Source of the DNA: Paenibacillus_AA sp045062745
Lineage (GTDB): Bacteria > Bacillota > Bacilli > Paenibacillales > NBRC-103111
Length of the DNA stretch: 41,901 nucleotides
Direction of reading: 5' to 3'
Assembly: GCF_045062745.1 (NCBI RefSeq)
Contig: NZ_JBJGED010000049.1
Span: 1 to 41,901, forward strand
In this document: positions 33,596 to 41,830 of the stretch, piece by piece
How positions within the stretch are numbered: the stretch's first letter is position 1
Layout: every line of letters starts with the position of its first letter
Program-made: the position numbers and the translations under genes
The notes under the pieces: model-generated
Databases searched by the model: none
What the model saw: the letters and a program-made list of their open reading frames with translations, nothing else
What the model was told of the DNA's origin: nothing

Positions 33596-34891
33596 TTAGA
33601 TTAACTCGAGTCTTTGGAAAATCGTGTCGACATGCTTGAGATGCCAGCTAGGATCGAAGCAATCGGCCAGCTCTTCGAGGGTCAGCTGCTCCCGGATGAC
33701 CGGATCGTTCTCCACAATCTCGCGGAACGAACGTTTCTCCTCCCAAGCCTGCATCGCCTTCGGCTGCACAGTGTCGTACGCTTGCTCGCGGCTGAAGCCT
33801 TTGTCGATGAGCTTCGTCAGCACCCGGCCGGAGAAAGGAACGTCGTACGTGCTTCTCATGTTGCGCAGCATGTTCTCCGGGAACACGGTCAAATTCTTGA
33901 TGATGTTGCCCAGACGGTTCAGCATGTAGTTGATCAGAATCGTCGAATCCGGGATGATGATCCGTTCTACCGAGGAGTGCGAGATGTCGCGCTCATGCCA
34001 GAGCGGCACGTTCTCGTACGCCGACAGCATGTGGCCGCGGATGACGCGGGACAGCCCGGAGATGCTCTCGCAGCCGATCGGGTTGCGCTTGTGCGGCATC
34101 GCGGAGGAGCCTTTTTGCCCCTTGGCGAACGGCTCTTCCACCTCGCGGAACTCGCTCTTCTGCAGGGCGCGGATCTCGGTCGCGAACTTGTCCAGCGATG
34201 TGGCGATCAGGGCGATCGTCGCGATGTATTCGGCGTGGCGGTCGCGCTGCAGCGTCTGCGTAGAGATCGGAGCCGGCTTCGTGCCGAGCTTCTCGCATAC
34301 ATATTGCTCCAGGAACGGATCGGCATTCGCATACGTGCCTACCGCCCCCGAGATTTTGCCGAATTGGACGCGGTTCGCGGCATGGCGGAACCGCTCGAGG
34401 TTGCGCTTCATCTCTTCATGCCAGAGCGCCATCTTCAGCCCGAACGTAGTCGGCTCCGCATGGACGCCGTGGGTGCGGCCCATCATCGGCGTGTGTTTAT
34501 ATTGAATCGCTTTGTTGCGCAAAATATCGATAAAGTTCAGGATGTCTTTCTCGATGATCCGATTCGCCTGCAGCATCAGGTAGCCGAGCGCGGTGTCGAC
34601 GACATCGGTCGAAGTCAGGCCGTAGTGCACCCACTTGCGCTCAGGGCCGAGCGTCTCGGATACGGCGCGGGTGAAGGCGATTACGTCGTGGCGCGTCTCC
34701 TCCTCGATCTCATAAATGCGCTCGATGTTGAAGCTCGCATTCGCACGGAGTGCCTTCACGTCTTCCTTCGGGATCACCCCAAGCTCGGACCAAGCCTCGC
34801 ACGACAAAATCTCCACTTCCAGCCAAGCCTTGAATTTGTTCTCTTCCGTCCAGATCGCCGCCATCTCCGGTCGGCTGTAACGCTGCAGCAT
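33596..34891 (-). CDS. purB: adenylosuccinate lyase
   Basis: 431 residues. It cleaves SAICAR to AICAR and adenylosuccinate to AMP, releasing fumarate. The fumarase/aspartase signature SSAMPHKRNPIGCE is present, with LTSTDVVDTALG and the catalytic His region MMGRTHGVHAEPTTFG. GGAGGAACG stands before the ATG. A 72-base gap separates it from purK. Confidence 0.97.
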   Translation of the reverse strand: MLQRYSRPEMAAIWTEENKFKAWLEVEILSCEAWSELGVIPKEDVKALRANASFNIERIYEIEEETRHDVIAFTRAVSETLGPERKWVHYGLTSTDVVDTALGYLMLQANRIIEKDILNFIDILRNKAIQYKHTPMMGRTHGVHAEPTTFGLKMALWHEEMKRNLERFRHAANRVQFGKISGAVGTYANADPFLEQYVCEKLGTKPAPISTQTLQRDRHAEYIATIALIATSLDKFATEIRALQKSEFREVEEPFAKGQKGSSAMPHKRNPIGCESISGLSRVIRGHMLSAYENVPLWHERDISHSSVERIIIPDSTILINYMLNRLGNIIKNLTVFPENMLRNMRSTYDVPFSGRVLTKLIDKGFSREQAYDTVQPKAMQAWEEKRSFREIVENDPVIREQLTLEELADCFDPSWHLKHVDTIFQRLELI

Positions 34892-34963
34892 GGAATCGTT
34901 CCTCCGTTTGATTAAAGTGAAAAATGTTCGATGTATCGTTAACGGGCCTAATGGTTCATGCCC

Positions 34964-36145
34964 TTAGCTTTTCCATATCGGGGACTCGCTTACCCAGCGA
35001 ATCGCTCGTTCGACGTCGGGGGTCAGCAAATTGATGTGCCCCATCTTGCGCTTCACCTTCGCCTCATGCTTGCCATACAGATGAAGCTTGGCGGTGACGC
35101 CCTCCGGCAGCCCTCGCTGCTCCGGCAGCCACTCCATAAGCGGCTCGATGTGCTCGCCGAGGAGGTTGACCATCACTACGGGGGTGAGCAATTCCGTCGG
35201 GCCGAGCGGCAAATTGCAGATCGCTCTCACGTGCTGCTCGAATTGCGACGTGGTGCACGCCTCCATCGTATAATGCCCGGAGTTGTGCGGGCGAGGCGCC
35301 AATTCGTTGACGAACAGCTCACCGTCTGCGGTCAGGAACATCTCTACTGCGAGCAGGCCGACCATCTCGAGCGACTCCGCGATCTGAATCGCCATCTGCT
35401 CCGCTCGCTTCAGGGTTTGTTCGTCTGTCGCGCGTACAGGAACGATGGACAAGTGCAGGATGTTGTGCACATGGATGTTCTCCGCCGGCGGGAACGACTT
35501 CGTCTCCCCCTGCGGACTGCGCGCCACGATAACGGAGAGCTCCTTCTCGAAGCGGATGAACTGCTCGAGCACGAGCTCCGTCTTCGCCTTGCTGAGCGTG
35601 GCGTACGCTTCGGGCACCTCATCGACAGATCGGATGACCCATTGGCCCTTGCCGTCGTATCCGCCGGTCGCCGTCTTCAGGACACATGGCGTGCCGAACG
35701 CCGCCACCGCTTCCCGCAGCTCGTCAACGCTTGCGATCTCGCGGTACGGGGCGACTTGCACGCCTGCTGCTTCGATCGCGCGCTTCTCGCGAAGCCGGTG
35801 CTGCGTCGTATGGAGCAGACGGCTGCCCTGCGGCACATACGACTCGCTCATGAGCATCTGAGCGACGCCCGCATCGACATTCTCGAATTCGTACGTGATC
35901 ACGTCCGCCTTCTCGGCGAGCCGACGGGCCGCCTCCGCGTCGTCGTAGGCGGCCACGATCTGCTCGGCCACCTGTCCGCACGGGGCGTCCGGCGTCGGAT
36001 CGAGCGTGACGAACCGGAAGCCCATGTTTCGTCCCGCCAGCGCGAGCATGCGGCCTAGCTGGCCGCCGCCCAGCACGCCGATCGTGCTGCCCGGCAGGAG
36101 CCGGCGGCCGCCGCGGTTAGTCCTTCCCGACGGTTGTCCGCTCAT
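34964..36145 (-). CDS. purK: N5-carboxyaminoimidazole ribonucleotide synthetase
   Basis: 393 residues. ATP-grasp enzyme turning AIR + bicarbonate into N5-CAIR. After a basic 18-residue N-terminus comes TIGVLGGGQLGRMLALAGRNMGFRFVTLDP, then PCVLKTATGGYDGKGQWVI, FVNELAPRPHNSGHYTMEAC and MVNLLG. The start overlaps the purE stop by four bases (ATGA), so the two are coupled. Confidence 0.97.
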   Translation of the reverse strand: MSGQPSGRTNRGGRRLLPGSTIGVLGGGQLGRMLALAGRNMGFRFVTLDPTPDAPCGQVAEQIVAAYDDAEAARRLAEKADVITYEFENVDAGVAQMLMSESYVPQGSRLLHTTQHRLREKRAIEAAGVQVAPYREIASVDELREAVAAFGTPCVLKTATGGYDGKGQWVIRSVDEVPEAYATLSKAKTELVLEQFIRFEKELSVIVARSPQGETKSFPPAENIHVHNILHLSIVPVRATDEQTLKRAEQMAIQIAESLEMVGLLAVEMFLTADGELFVNELAPRPHNSGHYTMEACTTSQFEQHVRAICNLPLGPTELLTPVVMVNLLGEHIEPLMEWLPEQRGLPEGVTAKLHLYGKHEAKVKRKMGHINLLTPDVERAIRWVSESPIWKS

Positions 36146-36627
36146 AGCTGATCACTGCTTTCCAACACCTTCAGCCGGGTGTTGTTCTTGCGTTCGATCA
36201 GCCGGCGCTGCACGTCGGGGTCGGTGACCCCCAGGATTTGGGCCGCGAGCAGTCCCGCGTTCGTGGCTCCGGCGTTGCCGATCGCCACCGTCGCGACCGG
36301 CACGCCGCCCGGCATCTGCACAATCGAGAGCAGCGAGTCGAGGCCGTTCAGGCTCGACGACTTCACGGGCACGCCAATGACCGGCAAGACGGTCTTCGAC
36401 GCGACCATACCCGGGAGGTGCGCCGCTCCGCCGGCTCCTGCGATGATGACGCGGAGGCCGCGTTCGATCGCGCTCTCCGCGTATTCGAACATGAGGTCCG
36501 GCGTCCGGTGCGCCGACACGACCTTCTTCTCGTACGCGATGTTCAACTCGTCCAATACATCGCAAGCATGCTTCATCGTTTCCCAATCCGATGTGCTTCC
36601 CATAATGACTCCGACTTGCGCCGCCAT
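36142..36627 (-). CDS. purE: N5-CAIR mutase (PurE class I)
   Basis: 161 residues. It moves the carboxyl group of N5-CAIR to give CAIR. VGVIMGSTSDWETMKHACDVLDELNIAYEKKVVSAHRTPD and IIAGAGGAAHLPGMVASKTVLPVIGVPV are the class I motifs. First gene of the operon, behind the PurR operator, guanine riboswitch and two terminator-like hairpins. AGAGGG lies about 9 bases before the ATG. Confidence 0.97.
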   Translation of the reverse strand: MAAQVGVIMGSTSDWETMKHACDVLDELNIAYEKKVVSAHRTPDLMFEYAESAIERGLRVIIAGAGGAAHLPGMVASKTVLPVIGVPVKSSSLNGLDSLLSIVQMPGGVPVATVAIGNAGATNAGLLAAQILGVTDPDVQRRLIERKNNTRLKVLESSDQL

Positions 36628-36657
36628 GTGCGTTTACCCTCTTTCCGATTCGGAAAT

Positions 36658-36702
36658 GAAAAAAGTCCAGCGACAGACATAGCGTCTTATACGATGGACG
36701 TA
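36658..36702 (-). terminator. second terminator-like hairpin in the purE leader
   Basis: Minus strand GTCCA...TGGAC with internal CG pair and AGAC/GTCT, followed by TTTTTT (36658-36664). It lies downstream of the riboswitch terminator and about 30 bases before purE. It is followed by the palindrome TTTCCGATTCGGAAA (36642-36656). Confidence 0.6.
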
Positions 36703-36748
36703 AGCTAAAATTCGACATCATTCGAGCCCTAGAGGCCTGATGAAGGCG

Positions 36749-36799
36749 AAAAAAAGGAAGGCCGACAAGGCATGCACCGCCCGTCGAACTCATTCCTTT
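36749..36799 (-). terminator. riboswitch-controlled terminator of the pur operon
   Basis: Minus strand AAAGGAA...CGAC.GGC pairs with GCC..GTCG...TTCCTTT, followed by more T residues (seven Ts in all near 36749-36757). Starts 14 bases after the aptamer. Confidence 0.8.
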
Positions 36800-36812
36800 G
36801 ATTATCAGCTCA

Positions 36813-36879
36813 CTCGTAGTCCAAAAATTTGCGGTTTCTGGGTAGAGACTTTCGGGCCGTATCCCCGAAGATATACGAG
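36813..36879 (-). promoter_or_regulatory. guanine (purine) riboswitch aptamer of the pur operon
   Basis: Minus strand P1 is CTCGTA/TACGAG. The J1/2 TAT, the conserved GTCTCTACCC segment (J2/3), the P3 loop ACCGCAAAT and the 3' GGACTACGAG all match the purine aptamer. The GACTA segment carries C at the ligand-contacting position 74, which means guanine/hypoxanthine rather than adenine. When bound it should favour the terminator just downstream. Confidence 0.9.
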
Positions 36880-36916
36880 ATCAAGGCGTTAATTACGAAT
36901 TACTTTTTACATCTCT

Positions 36917-36946
36917 AGTTTATCAAGCGTAACATGGTCATGTCAA
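36917..36946 (-). promoter_or_regulatory. promoter of the purine operon
   Basis: Minus strand TTGACA (36941-36946), 18-base spacer, TAAACT (36917-36922). The transcription start would be about 36910, some 30 bases before the riboswitch. PurR boxes lie immediately upstream. Confidence 0.75.
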
Positions 36947-36951
36947 CTTTA

Positions 36952-36996
36952 AAAGGCGAACATTTTTGTGACATCTCTATATTAAAGTTCGCTTTT
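36952..36996. promoter_or_regulatory. PurR operator: two inverted PurBoxes
   Basis: AAAGGCGAACATT (36952-36964, plus) and AAAAGCGAACTTT (36984-36996, minus) resemble the B. subtilis PurBox AWWWCCGAACWWT. The second box differs at one position and the first at two. Opposed orientation and 25 bases between the CGAAC cores match the known PurR site spacing. Confidence 0.8.
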
Positions 36997-37008
36997 CTTG
37001 CTTCAGTC

Positions 37009-37128
37009 ATAAGAAAAGCTCCTAATGGAGCCTTCTCGGAGATGTCGTCGAATCCTTCTTTAGAGGGAGCTTTTTCTTGCGAGCAGAAAGTTCAAATTCC
37101 GAGGCGGAATTTATACTTTCTTTACTCT
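37009..37128. repeat. dispersed 120-bp repeat, copy B, beside the PurR operator
   Basis: Second copy of the element at 32525-32643. Hairpins AAGAAAAGCTCC/GGAGCTTTTTCTT and AGAAAGT..AAATTCC/GGAATTT..ACTTTCT. Its left arm can also pair with GCTTTTCTT at 36991-36999 outside the repeat. Non-coding; sits between the terminator of the SLH gene and the pur operator. Confidence 0.85.
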
Positions 37129-37170
37129 AAAAAACAAGCCTCTTCCCGGGCAGCAGTCCCAGGAAGAGGC
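37127..37170 (-). terminator. terminator of the SLH gene
   Basis: Minus strand GCCTCTTCC and GGAAGAGGC with inner GG/CC pairs, followed by TTGTTTTTT. 12 bases after the stop codon. Confidence 0.88.
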
Positions 37171-37181
37171 CTCCTAATAGC

Positions 37182-39560
37182 TTATTTGTTCATTAATCCA
37201 GCTGTTTGCAGCAGACGCTTCACTACGACTGCCGCTTGAGCCCGGGTGGCGGTCCCCTCCGGAGTCAGTTCTGCATCTCCGGTTCCTTGCATGATACCGG
37301 TCTGAATCATCTGCGAGAACGCCGCCTCGGCCCAACCACTAACAGCCCCAGCATCCGCGTATTTTGCGAGCTTGCCTGCTGACGCATTTGCGCCGGCTTC
37401 CTGCCCTGCAAAGGCCAGCGCTCTCGCGGCCATAACCGCCATCTGTTCCCGCGTAATAATCGCGTTCGGAAGGAACGTCCGATCTTCGAACCCGCTGACG
37501 AGTCCTGTTTTGACGGCCGCTCCTACGGCACCTGCGTACCAGTCTTTGGCGGTGACGTCCGAGAAGTTGGCCGCAGCCGCTTGATCTTCTGCCAGACCCA
37601 AGGCTCGCACCACCAAGGATGCGAATTGCGCCCGTGTAATGGAAGCATCAGGCGAGAACGTCGTTTCCGTCATTCCTTGCGCGATCATCTTCGAAGCCAA
37701 CCATTCCACGTCTGCCTTGGACCAGTGCTGGTTCAGGTCCTCAAAGGTTTGCTGATGCGTCACTACGGCATATGTACTATTGCCGTTCCGCTGCATGACC
37801 GCCTCGATTTGACCGTCCACCTGTGTGAATACTGTCGGTACGGGGTAGAACGTTTGCGTCTCCGCATCATACCGAACGCCAACTAGCAGCTCCACATCCC
37901 AAGTCCCCGCCAGCTTGATCGTCCTGGTCACCAACGTAGACCCAAAATCGTTCACAGGCGTGCTCTTCCCGTTGACCACGAGACTTACGGAGAATTCGTA
38001 CGGATCGCTAGCCAGCGTCATTCCTGCTTGAGCGGCCTTATTCGCCACAGGCTCTGCTGCTGCTCCGCTTTCCTGTACCAAACTCACGACCACCTTCACA
38101 TCATCCGGCGAAACACCGAGCTTCTGCGCTGCGCTTGTCAGATTCAGTACACCAACAGGGAGCAAATACCCGGCATTCGGGCCTTGGATCGCCAGTACCA
38201 CATGCGGAGCCTGATTCGCCGTAGAGGCCAGCACGCCCGCCGGAATCTCTACATTCGCCGTCGCCGCCTTCATTCCGCTGAGATCGACGATCACGACTTG
38301 CTTGTCTTCATCCTTGCCTTTGAGCAGATTAAGCGCTTGTGCCAGCTTGTCAGCGTTGAACGCTACAGTAGCGGTTGTCTTGCCGTCTGCCCCTGCGCTC
38401 TCTGTCACGGTTAGCGATCCGCTGCCCAATCGGACACCTTCGTTCGTTTCCTTCGGTTCTGTATTTCCGGTCTGTGGATTGCCGCCGGCACTCGGACTTG
38501 CTACTCCGCCACTAGGATCATTGCCAGCTCCAGTACTAGTCTCCGTGCCGTTTCCGGTGTCCGTGCCGTTCCCGGGATTGGAACCGCCGCCGGTGTCCGT
38601 TCCTGTACCAGTGTCCGCTCCAGAGCACGAGCTCATATCTGCAAACGGCGCTCCGTTCCCTTGGCTACCTGGCGTTCCACCAGTTGTGATTACTCCCAGC
38701 TCTAAATTGTCAAAGTACACTCGGCTCTTTGCCGTTACATAGTTGGTGCCCGGTTCGTAATTTCCAATGGAAGTCCTGGCGCTATAGAGCCCTTGTTGGC
38801 CTGGAAGCTGAATTTCGTCCCCGTCCGCAGTAGAAGACAATCTAAGAGTATATTGGTGCCCGGCGATTAAGGGCGCGTCGGCTTGAATTTCAAAATCGCC
38901 CCACCCTTGTTCCGCCTTCTTTACATCGACTGCCTGACTTACGGTATCGTCCCACAATGTGAAATCGGAGGCGTACACCGCCTTCACTATGCTAGACGCT
39001 CCGCTGCGATAGGGCATATCAATCGAGATCGCATCCGAGCTATTGTCCGGTGCAACGAAGTCCACGATTTTATCTCCCGGCATGATGTAGCCGGATAGCG
39101 GATGCATGGTGTAATACTGATGACCGGTTGTGCGATACGGACCTTGACGCCACGAATCGTAGGAATAGTAAAGTTTGGTAGTATCGTATCCGCCCCATTG
39201 AATGATCGGTACCTCCTGCCCGCACACATTCATGGTTAGCTGGATCGGCGCATCGTTCGGTCCGATATTCATTTCAAACCGGCCTAGTTTGATCGGTTCA
39301 TTACGCTCATCGTATGTAACATAATTGCTGGAGATTTCTTTTAATGGCACATATGTGGACTCGTAAACGGAATTTTTCACGTTTACCTTCACCTTGCTCG
39401 GGTCCTGCACATAGACCCTGCCGCTTAGTTTTCCCGTCGCACTATTGTAGGAGAACTCTGCAGTGGATGCGGCGTACGAAACGATCGGCAGCAGCATCGA
39501 GACGAGCAAAAACATAGTTAGCATCCAACTCATCTTTTTAAAACTCAGCAACGTACTCAT
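37182..39560 (-). CDS. secreted S-layer homology (SLH) domain protein
   Basis: 792 residues. Signal peptide: basic start, then MLTMFLLVSMLLPIVSYAAS. The N-terminal 300 residues are a beta-rich region of unknown type. A low-complexity Gly/Thr/Asn linker (GTDTGGGSNPGNGTDTG...) follows at about 315-370. A second beta region lies at about 380-600, then three SLH repeats at about 605-790: FEDLNQHWSKADVEWLASK, FSDVTAKDWYAGAVGAAVK and YADAGAVSGWAEAAFSQM. SLH domains bind pyruvylated secondary wall polymer, so the protein is surface-anchored. AGGAGATGG precedes the ATG. It follows the polymerase gene by 30 bases and is probably co-transcribed from the c-di-GMP riboswitch. Confidence 0.9.
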   Translation of the reverse strand: MSTLLSFKKMSWMLTMFLLVSMLLPIVSYAASTAEFSYNSATGKLSGRVYVQDPSKVKVNVKNSVYESTYVPLKEISSNYVTYDERNEPIKLGRFEMNIGPNDAPIQLTMNVCGQEVPIIQWGGYDTTKLYYSYDSWRQGPYRTTGHQYYTMHPLSGYIMPGDKIVDFVAPDNSSDAISIDMPYRSGASSIVKAVYASDFTLWDDTVSQAVDVKKAEQGWGDFEIQADAPLIAGHQYTLRLSSTADGDEIQLPGQQGLYSARTSIGNYEPGTNYVTAKSRVYFDNLELGVITTGGTPGSQGNGAPFADMSSCSGADTGTGTDTGGGSNPGNGTDTGNGTETSTGAGNDPSGGVASPSAGGNPQTGNTEPKETNEGVRLGSGSLTVTESAGADGKTTATVAFNADKLAQALNLLKGKDEDKQVVIVDLSGMKAATANVEIPAGVLASTANQAPHVVLAIQGPNAGYLLPVGVLNLTSAAQKLGVSPDDVKVVVSLVQESGAAAEPVANKAAQAGMTLASDPYEFSVSLVVNGKSTPVNDFGSTLVTRTIKLAGTWDVELLVGVRYDAETQTFYPVPTVFTQVDGQIEAVMQRNGNSTYAVVTHQQTFEDLNQHWSKADVEWLASKMIAQGMTETTFSPDASITRAQFASLVVRALGLAEDQAAAANFSDVTAKDWYAGAVGAAVKTGLVSGFEDRTFLPNAIITREQMAVMAARALAFAGQEAGANASAGKLAKYADAGAVSGWAEAAFSQMIQTGIMQGTGDAELTPEGTATRAQAAVVVKRLLQTAGLMNK

Positions 39561-39590
39561 CTTCCATCTCCTGTTCTGGTTCGTTTGGCG

Positions 39591-41114
39591 CTACTTGGCG
39601 AGCGCTTTATTTATGTCAATCCGGAGGGATTGATATAAATCCTCTTTAGGGACGCGACGCATGGCTTGGCTTAATTCCTCACTCGCCAGCTCCAACGATC
39701 TCAAGTCGCCCGTCTCGTTGCTTTGCCTCACCCAGGCTTTGGCCGATTCATAATGAATCGTGTGCGACCATGGAATCATAGCGGAACTTCTCTCGAAGCT
39801 TGCTTGCGCCTGCTCCCACTCCTTCATATCGGCCAACTGAATCGCACGCTCCTTGAACCCGTAACCTGCCCCCAGCCACAGCATAAAAGCTACAACCGGC
39901 ACGGTCACAACCGTCGCGAGCGGCACTGCTACTCGCATTTTGGCTTTGGACCAGATTGGTTTCGCAATCTCTTTCTTGCCGGTTGCATATGGTGCTGACA
40001 TTACGAAAAACAATAAGCCAAGCAGCAATGGAAATTCCAAATCGAAATCAAACCCTGCATGCAGCAACATCACACCCGCAAGCAGCATCGCCGCCTTCAT
40101 CCAGAACACTGATTCTTGCGAAGCGCCTTTGCTCCGGATTTGACGAAGTCCTGTCCAATAAAAAGCCGCAATCGCCAGTAAAAACACGATCAATCCGATG
40201 ATGCCTGCGTCCAATGCAAGCTGGATGTAGTGATTATGCACATAGCGCACGTAGTACAGTTGCGAGCGATATTGGGTCAGTAGCACGCTCCACCCCCCGC
40301 CGCCAGTCCCCCCAAGCCAAAAGTCCCGGACGATGGAGAGGCTGTCTTTCCAATATACGAGCCGGATCCGGAACTCCGATGTCTCGGGCTGGATACTCTT
40401 CACGCGCTGCCACCAGAACAAGAAATCCGTGCGAACGGCAGCAGCGATCAAATAACCGCTTATATGGGCTACCGCTACTCCAGAAAGAACCGGGCGAGCT
40501 CTGGCTTCTCGGAACATCATCAGCCCGATCAACAAAGCCATCCCCCACAAGACCCAGACAGAACGAGACATCGTAAGGAGCAAGCCACTAGACAAGATAG
40601 CCATCAGGACGAAATACGTCTTGCCTTTGAACTTGAGGTAGAGGAAGATCGCCAGAAACAATGCGACAAGCAAATAAATCGCGAGCGCATTCGCGTATTC
40701 GAATGTCGACTCCAAACGCCCTTTGCGATCCATATGGAACAAGATACCCAGGACGGCTACGAAGACGCCGCTCCATACCCACGCTTTGTAGATCCCCGGT
40801 CTCTGCACATCGGGTATAGTTAGCGTCAGGATAGACAAGGGGATCAAACTCGTTACCTTCATCGCTTCGAGCAAGGCAGCTTCCCCATCCAGCGCATATA
40901 GAATCGATCCCCCATAGAGAGCGACCAGCAGGAAGATGGGAAGATGGTACATCGGATGAAAGGGGATGGTCTTCCGTCTCCACACAACAATGAGGGCAAT
41001 AGCAGCTGCGATACCCGTCATCACCAAGTAGCCGGTCTCGTAAAAATACCCTTGCAAGCATGCTCCAATCCACACAAACAGGCCAACTGCCCATGCATTG
41101 ACTTTGTGATTCAT
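39591..41114 (-). CDS. O-antigen ligase/polymerase-like membrane protein (Wzy_C family)
   Basis: 507 residues with about 10-12 hydrophobic segments. The Wzy_C domain is seen in WKDSLSIVRDFWLGGTGGGGWSVLLTQYRSQLYYVRYVHNHYIQLALDAGIIG, where the HNHYIQ signature follows the large external loop. A soluble TPR-like tail of about 95 residues follows (AIQLADMKEWEQAQASFERSSAMIP). Such proteins ligate or polymerise undecaprenyl-linked glycans, which in Gram-positives means exopolysaccharide or wall glycan. AGGGGA is six bases before the ATG. It lies downstream of a c-di-GMP riboswitch and upstream of the SLH gene. Confidence 0.88.
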   Translation of the reverse strand: MNHKVNAWAVGLFVWIGACLQGYFYETGYLVMTGIAAAIALIVVWRRKTIPFHPMYHLPIFLLVALYGGSILYALDGEAALLEAMKVTSLIPLSILTLTIPDVQRPGIYKAWVWSGVFVAVLGILFHMDRKGRLESTFEYANALAIYLLVALFLAIFLYLKFKGKTYFVLMAILSSGLLLTMSRSVWVLWGMALLIGLMMFREARARPVLSGVAVAHISGYLIAAAVRTDFLFWWQRVKSIQPETSEFRIRLVYWKDSLSIVRDFWLGGTGGGGWSVLLTQYRSQLYYVRYVHNHYIQLALDAGIIGLIVFLLAIAAFYWTGLRQIRSKGASQESVFWMKAAMLLAGVMLLHAGFDFDLEFPLLLGLLFFVMSAPYATGKKEIAKPIWSKAKMRVAVPLATVVTVPVVAFMLWLGAGYGFKERAIQLADMKEWEQAQASFERSSAMIPWSHTIHYESAKAWVRQSNETGDLRSLELASEELSQAMRRVPKEDLYQSLRIDINKALAK

Positions 41115-41129
41115 CAGGGGTCCCCTAAA

Positions 41130-41262
41130 AAAGACAAAAAGAAACCAAGCTCCAATAGAGCAACCCGGCGATCATGCCGCCATAATAGGCGGGGTAGACC
41201 CGTGGCTTTGCGTCTCCGACTTTCGTACGGATTTGCCTTTGTTCGTATTCGCTTGGTTTCTG
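41130..41262 (-). promoter_or_regulatory. cyclic di-GMP-I (GEMM) riboswitch and expression platform
   Basis: On the minus strand GGCAAATCC, GTACGAAAGTC, then the hallmark GACGCAAAGCC (41204-41214), ACGGGTCTACC and ATGATCGCCGGGTTGC follow the GEMM order: P2 stem with GNRA-like loop and receptor, then P3. AGAAACCAAGC (upstream) and GCTTGGTTTCT (downstream) can pair around the aptamer. The latter arm leads into TTTTTGTCTTTTTTT just before the gene, a likely terminator tail. It sits 20 bases upstream of the polymerase gene. Confidence 0.85.
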
Positions 41263-41399
41263 GTCTTGTAGATTCGTGTCGAAAATAGGTCATATTTGCT
41301 ATTTCAGCATACATGCAATACCCTATATTTGCAATCATTTTTGGTAATTTTAACTTATTATTGGATCCCTTGACCTATTTAAGCAACCGAACATCGCCG

Positions 41400-41740
41400 G
41401 TTAGGTCCATTAGTGTTTGCGGTTCGTTTTCGTGCTAGTCTGGCGTTTTCCCACGGCATCGACCTGCTCTGTTGTGATCCTCTTTCCTGCCATTGTAGGT
41501 TCCGTACGATCCACGTCCAGGTTTCGATCAGAGGGAATTTCTCCCTCATTTCAATCCATTTCCCGCGTTCTGGTTCCAGGAAGAGGATTTCCTCCCTCTC
41601 TTTTGGGCCAAATCAGCCAAACCGGGGCGTTTGTATCGAAAGAGGTAGAGGTTTTCCCCCACATACAGCCTAATACAGTAAACCAGGCTCGAACAGAGGG
41701 AGGATTTCCCTTTCCAATCACCGGTAGGATCCCGGAGGAG
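41400..41740. repeat. non-coding stretch with degenerate tandem repeats
   Basis: Units recur about every 50-62 bases around a GAGGGAGGATTTCCCTC-like core: 41530-41550, 41582-41602, 41642-41660 and 41694-41712, with a weaker one near 41478. The cores are short palindromes; the segments between are not conserved. The two open frames here lack ribosome binding sites and are not credible genes. Confidence 0.55.
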
Positions 41741-41789
41741 CCTTCGCTTGCGTACGTTAAGAACTTAATCATATTTTATAGAACAGAAA

Positions 41790-41817
41790 AAACCCGTACA
41801 ATCATGTACGGGCTCTT
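41790..41817 (-). terminator. rRNA operon terminator
   Basis: Minus strand CCCGTACA-TGAT-TGTACGGG followed by TTTTTTC. It starts 19 bases after the 3' end of the 5S rRNA gene. Confidence 0.88.
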
Positions 41818-41830
41818 CTCGTAAGCTTTT

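Noticed and set aside
34921..34931. Internal PurBox-like CGAACATTTTT in the purB-purK gap
   Set aside because: Only the core matches, it is a single box without an inverted partner, and there is no promoter nearby.
41400..41780. CRISPR array
   Set aside because: Repeat cores are degenerate and spacing irregular, with no cas genes in view.
41413..41824. Two plus-strand frames near the rRNA end (86 and 135 codons)
   Set aside because: No ribosome binding sites; the second runs through the rRNA terminator and the first is made of the repeat cores.
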